A stretch of DNA of 64,000 nucleotides from Actinomadura sp. KC216 (GCF_004348535.1 NZ_SMJX01000003.1:1-64000); one strand, 5' to 3'; counted from the stretch's first letter, positions 54,970 to 64,000 are shown. The notes: generated from the letters alone by a model not told the origin. Program-made: numbers and translations.

Positions 54970-56738
54970 CCTCCGGCGCGCCCGGCGGGTTGCGCGACGT
55001 GCTGCGGCTGGCCGCCGGGCACCGCGGCCCGATCGCCGCCACCGTGGCGCTGACCCTCGCCGCGTCGGCGCTGGGGCTGGCCCAGCCGCTGGTCGCGCGG
55101 GACGTGATCGACGCCGCGGGAGCGGGCCGGACGGTGTGGGGAGGGGTGGCGGCGCTGGTCGGGCTGTTCGCCGTCCAGGCACTGGTCCAGGCGCTGGTCC
55201 GGTTCCAGCTCGGGCGCACCGGCGAGGGGATCGTGCTCGGCATCCGGCTCAACCTGATCGACCGGCTGCTGCGGCTCCGCATGCCCGCCTACGACCGGCA
55301 CCGGGTCGGCGACCTGATCTCCCGGACGGACGCGGACACCTACGCGCTGCGGCAGATCGTCGCGGGCGGCCTCACCGACGCCGTGACGGGGAGCGTCGGC
55401 CTGGCCGCCACGATCGCGCTGATGCTCTGGCTCGACTGGACGCTGTTCGCGTGCGTCGCCGCCGTCGTCCTGATCGCCGGGACGGCGCTCGCCGCGGCGC
55501 TGCGCGGGATGCGGGCCGCGTCGCTGCGCGGCCGGCGGGCGACCGGCGAGATGGCCGCCGACATGGAGCGGGCGCTGAGCGCGATCCGGACCGTCAAGGC
55601 CGCGCGGGCCGAGGCGCGGGAGAGCGAGCGCATCGGCGGCCGGGCCCGGGCCGCCCACGCCGCCGGCGTCCGGATGGCCGGGTTCGACGCGCTGGTCGCG
55701 CCCGCGACGGAGCTGGCGGTGACGGGGTCGTTCCTGCTGGTGCTGCTGATCGGCGGGGCGCGCGTCGCGGGCGGGGCCGGCTCCGTCGGCGATCTCGTCG
55801 CGTTCCTGCTCTACATGCTCTATCTGACGGGGCCGCTGGGCGCGCTGTTCGAGTCGCTCAGCGCCGTCCAGCAGGGGACGGGCGCCGCGCACCGCATCAC
55901 CGAGGCCCTCGCCCTCCCGCGGGAGACCGGCGCACGGGAGACCGGCGGCGATCCGCCGCAGGCGCTCGACGCGGCTCCGGAGGACGGGCGTCACCCGGCG
56001 CTGGAGTTCCGCGACGTCCGGTTCGGCTACCAGCCGGAGCGGCCGGTCCTGCGAGGCGTGTCGTTCGAGGTGCCGCGGCACGGCCATGTGGCGCTGATCG
56101 GCCCGTCCGGCGCGGGCAAGTCGACGATCTTCGCGCTGGCCGCGCGCTTCTACGACCCGGACGGCGGGGAGGTACTGGCCGGCGGGGTGGCGGCCGGCGC
56201 GACGGGCAGGTCCCGCCACCGGGCCGGGATCGGGCTCGTCGAGCAGGAGTGCCCGATCCTGGACGGCACCCTCCGCGACAACCTGGTCTACGCCGCTCCG
56301 CACGCCGGGGACGGCGAGATCCGCGAAGTGATCGGCATGACCAACCTGGGGGGCCTCGTCGCGCGGCTCCCCCACGGCCTGGACACCCGCGTCGGCGAGC
56401 ACGGGCGGGAGCTGTCGGGCGGCGAACGGCAGCGCATGGCGATCGCCCGCGCGCTCCTCCCCCGGCCGCGGCTCCTGCTGCTGGACGAGCCCACGTCCCA
56501 CCTCGACCTGGAGAGCGAGCTGGCGCTGCACCGGACGCTCGGCGAGGTCGCGCGGCGGTGCGCGCTCCTGGTGATCGCGCACCGGTTCACCACCGTCCGT
56601 GCCGCCGCCCAGGTCATCGTCCTGGACGGGGGCAGGATCGTCGCGTCCGGCGGGCACGAGGAGCTCATGGAGGCCAGCCCCTACTACCGCGGCCTCGCCA
56701 CCGCGTGGCCCCGCGAGGACGCACCCGCGCACCCCTGA
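54966..56738 (+). CDS. Lasso peptide ABC exporter (protein D)
   Basis: 590 aa fused permease-ATPase. N-terminal TM domain with six helices, then Walker A GPSGAGKSTIFALAARF, Q-loop VEQECPILDGTLRDNL, signature LSGGERQRMAIARALL, Walker B LLLLDEPTSHLD and H-loop IAHRFTTV. Exports the mature lasso peptide and gives self-immunity. GTG start overlaps B2. Last gene of the operon; no isopeptidase or kinase follows. Confidence 0.92.
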   Translation: MTSGAPGGLRDVLRLAAGHRGPIAATVALTLAASALGLAQPLVARDVIDAAGAGRTVWGGVAALVGLFAVQALVQALVRFQLGRTGEGIVLGIRLNLIDRLLRLRMPAYDRHRVGDLISRTDADTYALRQIVAGGLTDAVTGSVGLAATIALMLWLDWTLFACVAAVVLIAGTALAAALRGMRAASLRGRRATGEMAADMERALSAIRTVKAARAEARESERIGGRARAAHAAGVRMAGFDALVAPATELAVTGSFLLVLLIGGARVAGGAGSVGDLVAFLLYMLYLTGPLGALFESLSAVQQGTGAAHRITEALALPRETGARETGGDPPQALDAAPEDGRHPALEFRDVRFGYQPERPVLRGVSFEVPRHGHVALIGPSGAGKSTIFALAARFYDPDGGEVLAGGVAAGATGRSRHRAGIGLVEQECPILDGTLRDNLVYAAPHAGDGEIREVIGMTNLGGLVARLPHGLDTRVGEHGRELSGGERQRMAIARALLPRPRLLLLDEPTSHLDLESELALHRTLGEVARRCALLVIAHRFTTVRAAAQVIVLDGGRIVASGGHEELMEASPYYRGLATAWPREDAPAHP

Positions 56739-56876
56739 CCGCCGCCGGCCGTCCGGTGGGACGAGGACCGTTCACCCGGTGAGGGGAGCGGGATCACGCC
56801 CGGGAGGGAGGCCCGGCGCCGGGTGCGGGCCGTTCACTTGCGGTGGGCGGTTCACACGTGATCGGAAGGTTTCGCA

Positions 56877-57458
56877 GTGGCGGGGAAACTGATGTCGGGC
56901 ATTCGCCGGGTGCATGGGAGGACCGTCGAGGGCGTCCCCCGGTGGGCGGTGATCGCGGCCTATGCGGCGAGCCTGACCGTGCTGCCGTCCTGCGTCTGGC
57001 GGATCGCGCTCGGCTTCGGCGCCCCGATCGGCCCGTTCACGGGCGACGTCGGCGACATGCGCGGCGATCTGCCCGCATGGATGCCCATGTGGGGCTACAC
57101 GATCCTGCTGAGCGTCCTCAGCGAGGCGCTGGCGCTCCTGGCCGTCGGGCTGGTCAGCCAGTGGGGGGAGGTGTTCCCCCGCTGGGTCCCGCTGCTGCGC
57201 GGGCGCAGGGTGCCGACCCTGGCCGCCGTGATCCCCGCGGGCGTGGGCGCGGCCGTCCTCACCCTGGCGACACTGGCGATGACGCCGACCTTCGACGAGT
57301 TCACCGCACCGGACGGCACCATCGTGCACCTCGAAGGGTGGAGGCTCGGGCTGTTCGTCGCGTCCTACGGGCCGCTGCTGCTCTGGGGCCCGCTGCTGGC
57401 GGTCGCGACCGTCGCCTACTACCTCCGCCGGACGCGCACGTCCCTCGCCCAGGCATGA
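56877..57458 (+). CDS. Four-TM membrane protein
   Basis: 193 aa, GTG start with GGAAGG seven nt upstream (ATG 56892 is an alternative). Four hydrophobic helices (WAVIAAYAASLTVLPSCVW; GYTILLSVLSEALALLAVGLV; LAAVIPAGVGAAVLTLATLAM; LFVASYGPLLLWGPLLAVATVAYYL). Unknown function, and not a known lasso tailoring enzyme; 138 bp separate it from the exporter gene. Confidence 0.72.
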   Translation: MAGKLMSGIRRVHGRTVEGVPRWAVIAAYAASLTVLPSCVWRIALGFGAPIGPFTGDVGDMRGDLPAWMPMWGYTILLSVLSEALALLAVGLVSQWGEVFPRWVPLLRGRRVPTLAAVIPAGVGAAVLTLATLAMTPTFDEFTAPDGTIVHLEGWRLGLFVASYGPLLLWGPLLAVATVAYYLRRTRTSLAQA

Positions 57459-57508
57459 GCGCGGGAAATCAAGGTGCGGACGGGCCGCCCAAATGGCCAT
57501 GCTGAGGC

Positions 57509-58345
57509 ATGGGTTGGACGCTCACTGACGATCTCCAAGAATTCCTTGCACGGGCGGACGGCTTCCTTCGCCGCGACCCCGTCGCGAACACCGTGGCGCT
57601 CACCGTGACCGGCACCCTGCGCGAGCAGGGCCCCGGCGTCTACGGCAAGACGCTCTTCGGCTGGTGGGCGGACGGCGGGCCCGTCGAAGGCACGGTCCTG
57701 CGGACGGGCGCCTATCCGCCGCTGCTGAGCGCGATGCCCGAACGGGCCGCGCAGGAGCTGGCGCGGGCGCTGGCCCGGCGGGGCGAGGCGGTGCCCGACG
57801 TCAACGGGGCGCGGGCGGCCGCCGGCGCGTTCGCCGGGACGTGGCTGGACGAGACGGGCGCGGCGGGACGCGTGACGATGCGGCAGCGGCTCTACCGGCT
57901 GGACCGGCTGCGCGTCCCCGACCCGCCGCCGGACGGCGCCGCGCGCGTCGCGGGCGGCGCCGACCGTGCGCTGCTGCGGGAATGGTTCGCGGCGTTCGAC
58001 CGGGAGGCCGGCGGGCACGGCGGCGTGAACCCGGCGGTGCTCGACCGCAGGCTCGCGGACGGCTGCATCACGTTCTGGGAGGTCGGCGGCCGTCCCGTGG
58101 CGGTGGCCGGGCGGACGCAGGCCGTCGCCGGGGTGGCGCGGGTCGCGCCCGTGTACACGCCGGCGGGGCACCGGCGCCGCGGCTACGGGGCGGCGGTCAC
58201 GGCCGCGGTCACGCGGGCCGCGCTGGACGCGGGCGCCGCCGGGGTCGTGCTGTTCACCGACCTCGCCAACCCGACCAGCAACGGCGTGTACCAGCGCCTC
58301 GGCTACCGTCCGGTCGAGGACCGCGTGGTACTGACCTTCGCCTGA
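57509..58345 (+). CDS. GNAT-family N-acetyltransferase, two-domain
   Basis: 278 aa. The C-terminal GNAT core is clear (GCITFWEVGGRPVAVAGRTQAVAGVARVAPVYTPAGHRRRGYGAAVTAAVTRAALDAGAAGVVLFTDLANPTSNGVYQRLGYRPVEDRVVLTF), with the acetyl-CoA loop GHRRRGYGAAV. The N-terminal half resembles the degenerate GNAT-like domain of FR47-type proteins. Substrate unknown. Confidence 0.85.
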   Translation: MGWTLTDDLQEFLARADGFLRRDPVANTVALTVTGTLREQGPGVYGKTLFGWWADGGPVEGTVLRTGAYPPLLSAMPERAAQELARALARRGEAVPDVNGARAAAGAFAGTWLDETGAAGRVTMRQRLYRLDRLRVPDPPPDGAARVAGGADRALLREWFAAFDREAGGHGGVNPAVLDRRLADGCITFWEVGGRPVAVAGRTQAVAGVARVAPVYTPAGHRRRGYGAAVTAAVTRAALDAGAAGVVLFTDLANPTSNGVYQRLGYRPVEDRVVLTFA

Positions 58346-58376
58346 TCCGGGCGCGGGTGGCGCGCGGGCGCGGCGG

Positions 58377-60494
58377 CTACTTGACGCCCGCCTCCTTCAT
58401 CTCGCGGAGCTCGCGCTTGAGTTCCTTGATCTCGTCGCGGAGCCGGGCGGCGAGCTCGAACTGCAGGTCGGCGGCGGCCTGGTGCATCTGGGCGGTCATC
58501 TCCTCGATGATCGCCTCCAGCTCCTCGCGGGGGCGCTCGCCGACCAGGTCGGCGGCGTGCCGGCCCACCTCCCTGGTGCGGGACGCGAGGCCGGGGACGG
58601 GCGCCTTGCCGCGGCTCTGCTGGCGTCCGGCGCCGCCGATCAGGGTCTCGGTGTCGGCGTCCTCGCGGGCGAGGGAGTCGAGGATGTCGGCGATGCGCTT
58701 GCGGAGCGCGGTCGGCTCGATGCCGTGCTCGGCGTTGTAGGCCTGCTGCTTGGCGCGGCGCCGGTTGGTCTCGTCGATCGCGCGCTCCATCGACGGGGTG
58801 ACCGTGTCGGCGTACATGTGGACCTGGCCGGACACGTTGCGGGCCGCGCGGCCGATCGTCTGGATGAGGGACGTCTCCGAGCGCAGGAAGCCCTCCTTGT
58901 CGGCGTCCAGGATCGCGACGAGGGACACCTCGGGCAGGTCGAGGCCCTCGCGGAGCAGGTTGATGCCCACCAGGACGTCGTACTCGCCGGCGCGCAGCTC
59001 GCGGAGCAGCTCGATGCGGCGCAGCGTGTCGACCTCGCTGTGCAGGTAGCGGACCTGGATGCCGAGTTCGAGGAGGTAGTCGGTGAGGTCCTCGGCCATC
59101 TTCTTGGTGAGGGTGGTGACGAGGACGCGCTCGTCCCGCTCGGTGCGCTCGCGGATCTCGTGGATGAGGTCGTCGATCTGGCCCTTGGTGGGCTTGACGA
59201 CGACCTCGGGGTCGATGAGGCCCGTCGGGCGGATGACCTGCTCGACGACGTCGCCCTTGACGCGGTTCATCTCGTACGTGCCGGGCGTCGCGGACAGGTA
59301 GACGGTCTGGCCGATGCGGTCGAGGAACTCCTCCCACTTGAGGGGGCGGTTGTCCATGGCGGACGGCAGCCGGAAGCCGTGCTCGACCAGCATCCGCTTG
59401 CGGGACGCGTCGCCCTCGTACATCGCGCCGATCTGCGGCACGGTCTGGTGGGACTCGTCGATGACGAGGAGGAAGTCTTCGGGGAAGTAGTCGAGGAGGG
59501 TGTTGGGGGCGGTGCCGGGGCCGCGGCCGTCGATGTGGCGGGAGTAGTTCTCGATGCCGGAGCAGGTGCCGACCTGCCGCATCATCTCGACGTCGTAGCT
59601 GGTGCGCATCCGCAGGCGCTGCGCCTCCAGCATCTTGCCCTGCCGCTCCATCACGGCGAGCGTCTCCTCCAGCTCGGCCTCGATGTCGCGGATGGCCCGC
59701 TCCATCCGCTCTGGGCCGGCGACGTAGTGGGACGCGGGGAAGACGTACAGCTCCTCGTCCTCGGTGATCAGCTCGCCGGTGAGCGGGTGCAGGGTGGCGA
59801 GCTTCTCGATCTCGTCGCCGAACATCTCGATGCGGACGGCGAGCTCCTCGTACTGCGGGATGATCTCGATCGTGTCGCCGCGGACGCGGAACGTGCCGCG
59901 GGTGAACGCGAGGTCGTTGCGCGTGTACTGCATGGCGACGAGCTGGCGGAGCAGGTCGTCGCGCTCGATCTCCTGGCCGACGTTGAGCCGGACCATCCGG
60001 TCGACGTACTCCTGCGGGGTGCCGAGGCCGTAGATGCAGGACACGGACGCGACGACGACGGTGTCGCGGCGGGTGAGCAGCGAGTTGGTGGCCGAGTGGC
60101 GGAGCCGGTCGACCTCGTCGTTGATCGAGGAGTCCTTCTCGATGTAGGTGTCGGTCTGCGGGATGTACGCCTCGGGCTGGTAGTAGTCGTAGTACGAGAC
60201 GAAGTACTCGACGGCGTTGTGCGGCAGCATCTCGCGCAGCTCGTTGGCGAACTGCGCGGCGAGGGTCTTGTTCGGCTGCATGACCAGGACGGGCCGCTGC
60301 ACCTTCTCCACTAGCCACGCGATCGTGGCGGTCTTGCCCGTGCCGGTGGCGCCGAGGAGCACCGAGTCCTTCTCGCCGGCCTGGACGCGGGCGGCGAGCT
60401 CGGCGATCGCCTGCGGCTGGTCGCCCGACGGCGTCATCTCGGTGACGACCTCGAACGGCGCCACGCGCCGCCGCAGATCCGTGATCGGCCGCAT
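58377..60494 (-). CDS. uvrB: Excinuclease ABC subunit B
   Basis: 705 aa from ATG 60494 (GGGGAGGGG upstream). Helicase motif [15 protein letters not shown], beta-hairpin region [36 protein letters not shown], motif II DESHQT, motifs [33 protein letters not shown] and [11 protein letters not shown]-terminal UVR motif ([33 protein letters not shown]) binds UvrC. Nucleotide-excision repair damage verification. Confidence 0.97.
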   Translation of the reverse strand: MRPITDLRRRVAPFEVVTEMTPSGDQPQAIAELAARVQAGEKDSVLLGATGTGKTATIAWLVEKVQRPVLVMQPNKTLAAQFANELREMLPHNAVEYFVSYYDYYQPEAYIPQTDTYIEKDSSINDEVDRLRHSATNSLLTRRDTVVVASVSCIYGLGTPQEYVDRMVRLNVGQEIERDDLLRQLVAMQYTRNDLAFTRGTFRVRGDTIEIIPQYEELAVRIEMFGDEIEKLATLHPLTGELITEDEELYVFPASHYVAGPERMERAIRDIEAELEETLAVMERQGKMLEAQRLRMRTSYDVEMMRQVGTCSGIENYSRHIDGRGPGTAPNTLLDYFPEDFLLVIDESHQTVPQIGAMYEGDASRKRMLVEHGFRLPSAMDNRPLKWEEFLDRIGQTVYLSATPGTYEMNRVKGDVVEQVIRPTGLIDPEVVVKPTKGQIDDLIHEIRERTERDERVLVTTLTKKMAEDLTDYLLELGIQVRYLHSEVDTLRRIELLRELRAGEYDVLVGINLLREGLDLPEVSLVAILDADKEGFLRSETSLIQTIGRAARNVSGQVHMYADTVTPSMERAIDETNRRRAKQQAYNAEHGIEPTALRKRIADILDSLAREDADTETLIGGAGRQQSRGKAPVPGLASRTREVGRHAADLVGERPREELEAIIEEMTAQMHQAAADLQFELAARLRDEIKELKRELREMKEAGVK

Positions 60495-60602
60495 CGCCGC
60501 CCCTCCCCCTCGTCCGGCGTTCTCCCGTGCTTCCCCAACAGTACGCAAGCCCTCAGACATTCCGTATCGGAGCAGGTCAGCCGCTCTGGAGCGGCGGCTG
60601 GG

Positions 60603-61754
60603 TCAGGAGGCGGGGAGCGGGATCCTGGCGCGGACGGCGTAGCCGCCCCTGCGGGGCCCGGCCTCGAAGCTGCCGCCGAGGGCCGTGACGCGCTCGCGGA
60701 GCCCGACCAGGCCGTTCCCGCCGCTCGGCAGGCGGTGCTCCGGGCGGGCGGTGGGCGGGTCGTTGGCGATCTCGACCTCGATGGCCTCCGGGAGCAGGTC
60801 GAGACCGACGCGGGTGTCGGCGGCGCCCGCGTGCTTGTGGACGTTGGTGAGCGCCTCTTGGACGAGGCGGTAGACCGTCCGTCCCACGGCGGCGGGCATG
60901 GGGCGCTCCTCCCCGCGGATCGCCAGGTCGACGCGGAGGCCCGCCGCGCCCGACTGCCCGACCAGCTCCCGGACGTGCGCCAGCGTCACCGCCTCCTGGG
61001 GCAGCACCTCCTCGCCCTGCCGCAGGACGCCGATGACGTGGCGGAGTTCCTCCAGCGCCTGCCGTCCCATGTCGCCGATGACGCCTGCGGTCTCGGCGGC
61101 CCGGCTCGGGTCGCGGACGGCGATCGCCTTCAGGGCCCCGGCGTGGACGACCATGACGCTGATCCTGTTGGCGACCACGTCGTGCATCTCCCGGGCGATA
61201 CGGGTGCGTTCCTCGCCCCGCGCGCGCTCTGCGAGGAGGTGCTGTTCCCGTTCGAGGCGCGCCGCCCGCTCCTGGAGCGAGGCCACGAGCTGCTTGCGTG
61301 CGCCCATGTAAAGGCCGAGCAGGACGGGGACGGCGACGAACGCGACCCCGAAGATGGCCTGCGCCGGGAAGGACTCCTTCGACGACGTCGGCCCGGGGAA
61401 GGCGAGCGAGCTGATGTACCCGATCACCGCGAGCCCCACGACCGTCCTGCGGGACGTGGTGTACGCGGCGAGCGAGTACACGATGACGAGCGCCGCGAAC
61501 GCGCCCGCTCCGGTGATCGTGCCGAAGACGAGCAGGAAGAACATCAGGCCGACCGGGTAGACGCGCCGCACGACCGTGGCGAGGCCGAGGATGACGCTGG
61601 ACACCGACACGACCGGCGGCGGCAGCCAGAAGCTCTGGTCGACGAACCACAGGAAACAGCCGTCCAACGCGGCGAGCGTGACGGCGATGGCAATGTCGAG
61701 CGCGCGTGACCGCTGCGAAGGCCACGCGGACGACCACCAGCCCCGCACGTGCAT
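60603..61754 (-). CDS. NarL-family sensor histidine kinase
   Basis: 383 aa from ATG 61754. About five N-terminal TM helices (VTLAALDGCFLWFVDQ; VSVSSVILGLATVV; VGLMFFLLVFGTITGAGAFAALVIVYSLAAY; AIFGVAFVAVPVLLGLY). Then HisKA_3 with the phospho-His in RTRIAREMHDVVANRISVMVVHAGAL and an HATPase domain (VYRLVQEALTNVHKHAG; PSGGNGLVGLRERVTALGGSF). No response regulator is adjacent in the window, so it is an orphan here. Confidence 0.9.
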   Translation of the reverse strand: MHVRGWWSSAWPSQRSRALDIAIAVTLAALDGCFLWFVDQSFWLPPPVVSVSSVILGLATVVRRVYPVGLMFFLLVFGTITGAGAFAALVIVYSLAAYTTSRRTVVGLAVIGYISSLAFPGPTSSKESFPAQAIFGVAFVAVPVLLGLYMGARKQLVASLQERAARLEREQHLLAERARGEERTRIAREMHDVVANRISVMVVHAGALKAIAVRDPSRAAETAGVIGDMGRQALEELRHVIGVLRQGEEVLPQEAVTLAHVRELVGQSGAAGLRVDLAIRGEERPMPAAVGRTVYRLVQEALTNVHKHAGAADTRVGLDLLPEAIEVEIANDPPTARPEHRLPSGGNGLVGLRERVTALGGSFEAGPRRGGYAVRARIPLPAS

Positions 61755-61776
61755 GCGACGAAGCCTATAGCGACCG

Positions 61777-61805
61777 CTGGGTAGCAAAGGTCGTCCTGGT
61801 AGCAA
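61777..61805. promoter_or_regulatory. Direct repeats upstream of the sensor kinase
   Basis: CTGGGTAGCAA (61777-61787) and CCTGGTAGCAA (61795-61805) are 18 bp apart, centred about 40 bp upstream of the kinase start. Same-face spacing suits binding of a response-regulator dimer. The rest of the 244-bp gap to the divergent gene shows no small gene. Confidence 0.35.
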
Positions 61806-61998
61806 CGGCGACATGCGGGGGCGCACCGCCGCAGAGGCACGCGAATCCCCCTGTCCGCGGGACTTTCCCGGGCTCCGGGTGCTGTGGTTACGATGACGGC
61901 GCCGACCGTGCTGTTCGACAGGGACGACCCCCGCACGCCCCCGAACCGCGCCCCGAAGCGCCTCCCGGCGCCGACCCAGGACGGGGTAACCGCAGAAC

Positions 61999-63012
61999 AT
62001 GACCCGCTTCACCAATTGGTTCGGGAAGAACGCCGACGCCGTGATCGCGCTGATCCTCGCCGTCGTCGTCGCGGTGATCGGACTCGGTGTGCAGTTCGAC
62101 AACGAGGCGGAGATCACCAACAGCGCGATCCTGGCGGTGATCGGCCTGCTGGCGACGTCGGTGCTGCGGGACCGCGGGCGCCGCGTTCCCGTCGAGGCGG
62201 AGGTGCGCGACACGCTGCGGGCGTCCTCGTCCACGCTGGACGACCTGAGCGGCAGGCTGTCCCATATCGAGGCGTTCGAGGGCGTCCTGTCCGACACCAA
62301 GCGTGCGCTGGACGAGACCACGGTCGTCCGCGTCATCAGCGGCGCGCAGGTGGCGCAGGTGCTCGAAGAGGCCCGCCGCGACACCGACCGGTGGTTCTTC
62401 AAGGGCGGGACGGGCACCTACATCCGGGCGCGGACGCTGCCCGAGTGCGTGGCGGCGGCGCGCAGGGAGCGCCGGACGCTGCTGTTCCGCCTGGAGATCC
62501 TCGACCCCACCGACGTGGAGGTCTGCGAGGCGTATGCGCGGCACCGCCGTTCGGTGTCGGACGGCCCGGACGCGACGGGCGAGCCGTGGACGCTGGAGCG
62601 CACCCGCAAGGAGGCGTACGCGACGATCCTGGCGGCGTGCTGGCACAAGCAGCGGTTCGCCATGCTCGACATCGACATCGGCCTGGCGCGGACCATGACG
62701 ACGCTGCGCTACGACCTCGCGGCGTCGCGGGTCGTGGTCACCCGCGACGACCCGCGCGGTGAGGCGCTCGTCATCGACAGCAACAAGTTCTATTACAGCT
62801 GGGTGAGCGCGGAGCTGCAGACCAGCCTGGACCAGGCGCGCCGCGTCCCCGTCGAGCAGGCGCGGCTGGCTCCGCTGGACGACGAGCCGACCGTCGAGGA
62901 GGTCCGCAAGCTCTTCGAGGTGATCGGGATCGACCTCGCGCAGGGCTACACCGACCGCGACGTGATCGAGATCATCCGGAAGGCGCTGCGGGCCAGAGAC
63001 CCCTACGAGTGA
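61999..63012 (+). CDS. Two-TM protein with unknown cytoplasmic domain
   Basis: 337 aa. Two TM helices at the N-terminus (VIALILAVVVAVIGLGV and NSAILAVIGLLATSVL), then a coiled segment (LSHIEAFEGVLSDTKRAL) and a ~220-residue soluble domain of no fold I recognise. Noticeable motifs: RWFFKGGTGTYIRARTLPE, LLFRLEILDPTD, CWHKQRFAMLDIDIGL and IDSNKFYYSWVSAEL. The C-terminus is helical. Followed closely by a cupin-like gene and an inositol-monophosphatase-family gene. The layout (membrane anchor plus unknown domain next to small enzymes) suggests a sensor or effector in a signalling or conflict system. Confidence 0.8.
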   Translation: MTRFTNWFGKNADAVIALILAVVVAVIGLGVQFDNEAEITNSAILAVIGLLATSVLRDRGRRVPVEAEVRDTLRASSSTLDDLSGRLSHIEAFEGVLSDTKRALDETTVVRVISGAQVAQVLEEARRDTDRWFFKGGTGTYIRARTLPECVAAARRERRTLLFRLEILDPTDVEVCEAYARHRRSVSDGPDATGEPWTLERTRKEAYATILAACWHKQRFAMLDIDIGLARTMTTLRYDLAASRVVVTRDDPRGEALVIDSNKFYYSWVSAELQTSLDQARRVPVEQARLAPLDDEPTVEEVRKLFEVIGIDLAQGYTDRDVIEIIRKALRARDPYE

Positions 63013-63056
63013 CGGTGATCACGAGTGCCGACGAGTGACCGTGAACTGGTGACGAA

Positions 63057-63776
63057 GTGAGGTACGAGGACATCCGCCGGGAGATCGACGCCGGTACCGC
63101 GGCGCGGACGCTCCCGGCCTGGGCCAGAGGCGTCCTGGACGACGTCGCGGCAGGTCGTTCCCCTGTCCCGGCCCTACGGCATCCCCTGGGTTTCGTGTGC
63201 CTTCCCGTGGAGCGCGAGGGCGATTTCGGCGTGTGCCTGCACATCTGGACGCCGGAGGTGAGCCCGGCGCCGTCCACCACGTCGCTGGTGCACTGCCACA
63301 GCTGGGATCTGCTGAGCTTCGTCCTGTACGGGACGGTGCGGAACGTGCGGATGGACATCCGGGCGAACGCCGGCGCAGAGTCCCAGGGTGATGCGACGCA
63401 GCAGATATTCGAGGTCGTGAGCCAGGGCGACGTGGACGAGCTGAGGGCCACCGGACGCGCCGTCCGGTACGCGCCGGGCCGTTCCAGCGCCCACCGGACC
63501 GGCGAGTCGTACACCCTGCCGGCCGGTGTGTTCCACACCACGCTCATCGAGGACGGCAAGGAGGCGGCCACGGTCGCCCTGGGCCGGCAGACGCCCGGCG
63601 GTGGCGATCTGTCGCTCGGCCCTCTGGACACGCCCACTCACCGGGTGCATCGTGCACGTTCCGACCATGCCGACACGGTGCGGGCCCTGCGGCGCTCCGC
63701 CCGCAGCATCGCCTCCGCTCATCCGTCCCGTGCACCGGCCCCATCCGCACCCGACCCGGCTGGAAAGGCCCGATGA
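63057..63776 (+). CDS. Cupin-like protein
   Basis: 239 aa, GTG start. A cupin-type metal centre is suggested by STTSLVHCHSWDLLSFVLYGTVRNVRMDI (HxH) and later LPAGVFHTTLIEDGKEAATVALG (His), as in dioxygenases or isomerases. The C-terminal 60 residues are low-complexity, Arg/Ser/Ala/Pro-rich. It lies 44 bp after the two-TM protein and overlaps the next gene by 4 bp. Substrate unknown. Confidence 0.75.
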   Translation: MRYEDIRREIDAGTAARTLPAWARGVLDDVAAGRSPVPALRHPLGFVCLPVEREGDFGVCLHIWTPEVSPAPSTTSLVHCHSWDLLSFVLYGTVRNVRMDIRANAGAESQGDATQQIFEVVSQGDVDELRATGRAVRYAPGRSSAHRTGESYTLPAGVFHTTLIEDGKEAATVALGRQTPGGGDLSLGPLDTPTHRVHRARSDHADTVRALRRSARSIASAHPSRAPAPSAPDPAGKAR

Positions 63777-64000
63777 GATCCATGACCCCGTCCCCGGCCC
63801 TTCCCGTCGATCTGTCGGCGGCCCGCCGCGTGGCCGTGGCGGCCGCCGAGGCGGCGGGCGAACTGCTCAGCGCCGGTGTGGGCGGGCCCCTGGCCGTCAC
63901 CGCGAAGGGCACGGGCGCGGACGTGGTGACCGATCTCGACCTGGCCGCCGAGGAGCTGATCGTCGGCGTGCTTCGGGACGCGTACCCGGGGCATCGCATC
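63773..64000 (+). CDS. Inositol monophosphatase family protein (partial)
   Basis: First 76 codons only. GGAAAGG precedes the ATG, which overlaps the cupin stop (ATGA). The N-terminal pattern AARRVAVAAAEAAGELLSAG...VTAKGTGADVVTDLDLAAEELIVGVLRDAYPGHRI is that of the FIG/IMPase superfamily: the Lys-gly-ADVVT-D segment before the metal site, with GHRI leading to the GEE motif beyond the edge. Could act on inositol phosphate, fructose bisphosphate or 3'-phosphoadenosine nucleotides. Confidence 0.82.
   Translation, partial: MRSMTPSPALPVDLSAARRVAVAAAEAAGELLSAGVGGPLAVTAKGTGADVVTDLDLAAEELIVGVLRDAYPGHRI

Noticed and set aside
57169-57195. Possible third copy of the G-rich hairpin (ggggggaggtgttccccc) in the four-TM gene
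   Set aside because: Only the G and C runs match; the surrounding bases and the frame differ from the ectD/ehuA element, and the protein is normal membrane sequence there.

Overview
This 64 kb window is chromosomal DNA of a high-GC actinomycete. G/C-rich third codon positions, many GTG starts, GTP-type PEP carboxykinase, a [2Fe-2S] SoxR, an ectABCD-ehuBCDA locus and the gene order tyrA-aroH-rluB-scpB-scpA ... parA-xerD-nudix-pyrG all fit. Overall flavour suggests the Streptosporangiales (Actinomadura / Thermomonosporaceae); that placement is inference, not shown by a marker gene. No rRNA, tRNA, IS element or CRISPR array was seen.

Layout. 0-5 kb: a minus-strand pair made of a 1384-aa protein with an Hsp90/GHKL-type ATPase and about seven C-terminal winged-helix-like repeats, followed 10 bp later by an HD-domain phosphohydrolase; this resembles a defence/conflict operon. 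5-11 kb: a small acidic protein, an SDR broken by a frameshifting deletion, 6-phosphogluconate dehydrogenase, and a beta-phosphoglucomutase plus GH65 disaccharide phosphorylase pair. 11-18 kb: SoxR, pckG, a molybdate operon (HTH-Mop regulator, modA, modB, modC) and a nucleoside-deoxyribosyltransferase-like/Nudix fusion. 18-30 kb: housekeeping core (der, cmk, tyrA, aroH, rluB, scpB, scpA, parA, xerD, nudix, pyrG). 30-34 kb: an Ala-rich coiled-coil protein with 46-residue repeats and a proline iminopeptidase.

34-41 kb: complete ectoine/hydroxyectoine locus: synthesis (ectA, ectB, ectC), hydroxylation (ectD) and ABC uptake (ehuB, ehuC, ehuD, ehuA). A 33-bp G/C-rich hairpin repeat sits in frame both at the 3' end of ectD and at the 5' end of ehuA. 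41-51 kb: accessory metabolism and regulation: HD protein with divergent GlxA/AraC regulator, a Cys-less thiolase plus DUF35 pair, nitronate monooxygenase, a TetR-SDR operon, CapA, and a DHFR-like protein divergent from a second TetR with a clear palindromic operator.

52-57 kb: a complete lasso peptide cluster in the order A-C-B1-B2-D (35-aa precursor, Asn-synthetase-like cyclase, PqqD-like recognition element, transglutaminase-like leader peptidase, ABC exporter). The core ends in the GNDRL-LSKN signature I remember from citrulassin, whose Arg9 can be converted to citrulline by a deiminase encoded elsewhere. 57-64 kb: uvrB, an orphan NarL-family sensor kinase, and, at the right edge, a tight cassette of a two-TM protein of unknown fold, a cupin-like protein and an inositol-monophosphatase-family enzyme (cut by the window end). 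The Hsp90-wHTH/HD pair and this right-edge cassette are the best candidates for undescribed systems; the lasso cluster is the best recognisable natural-product locus.
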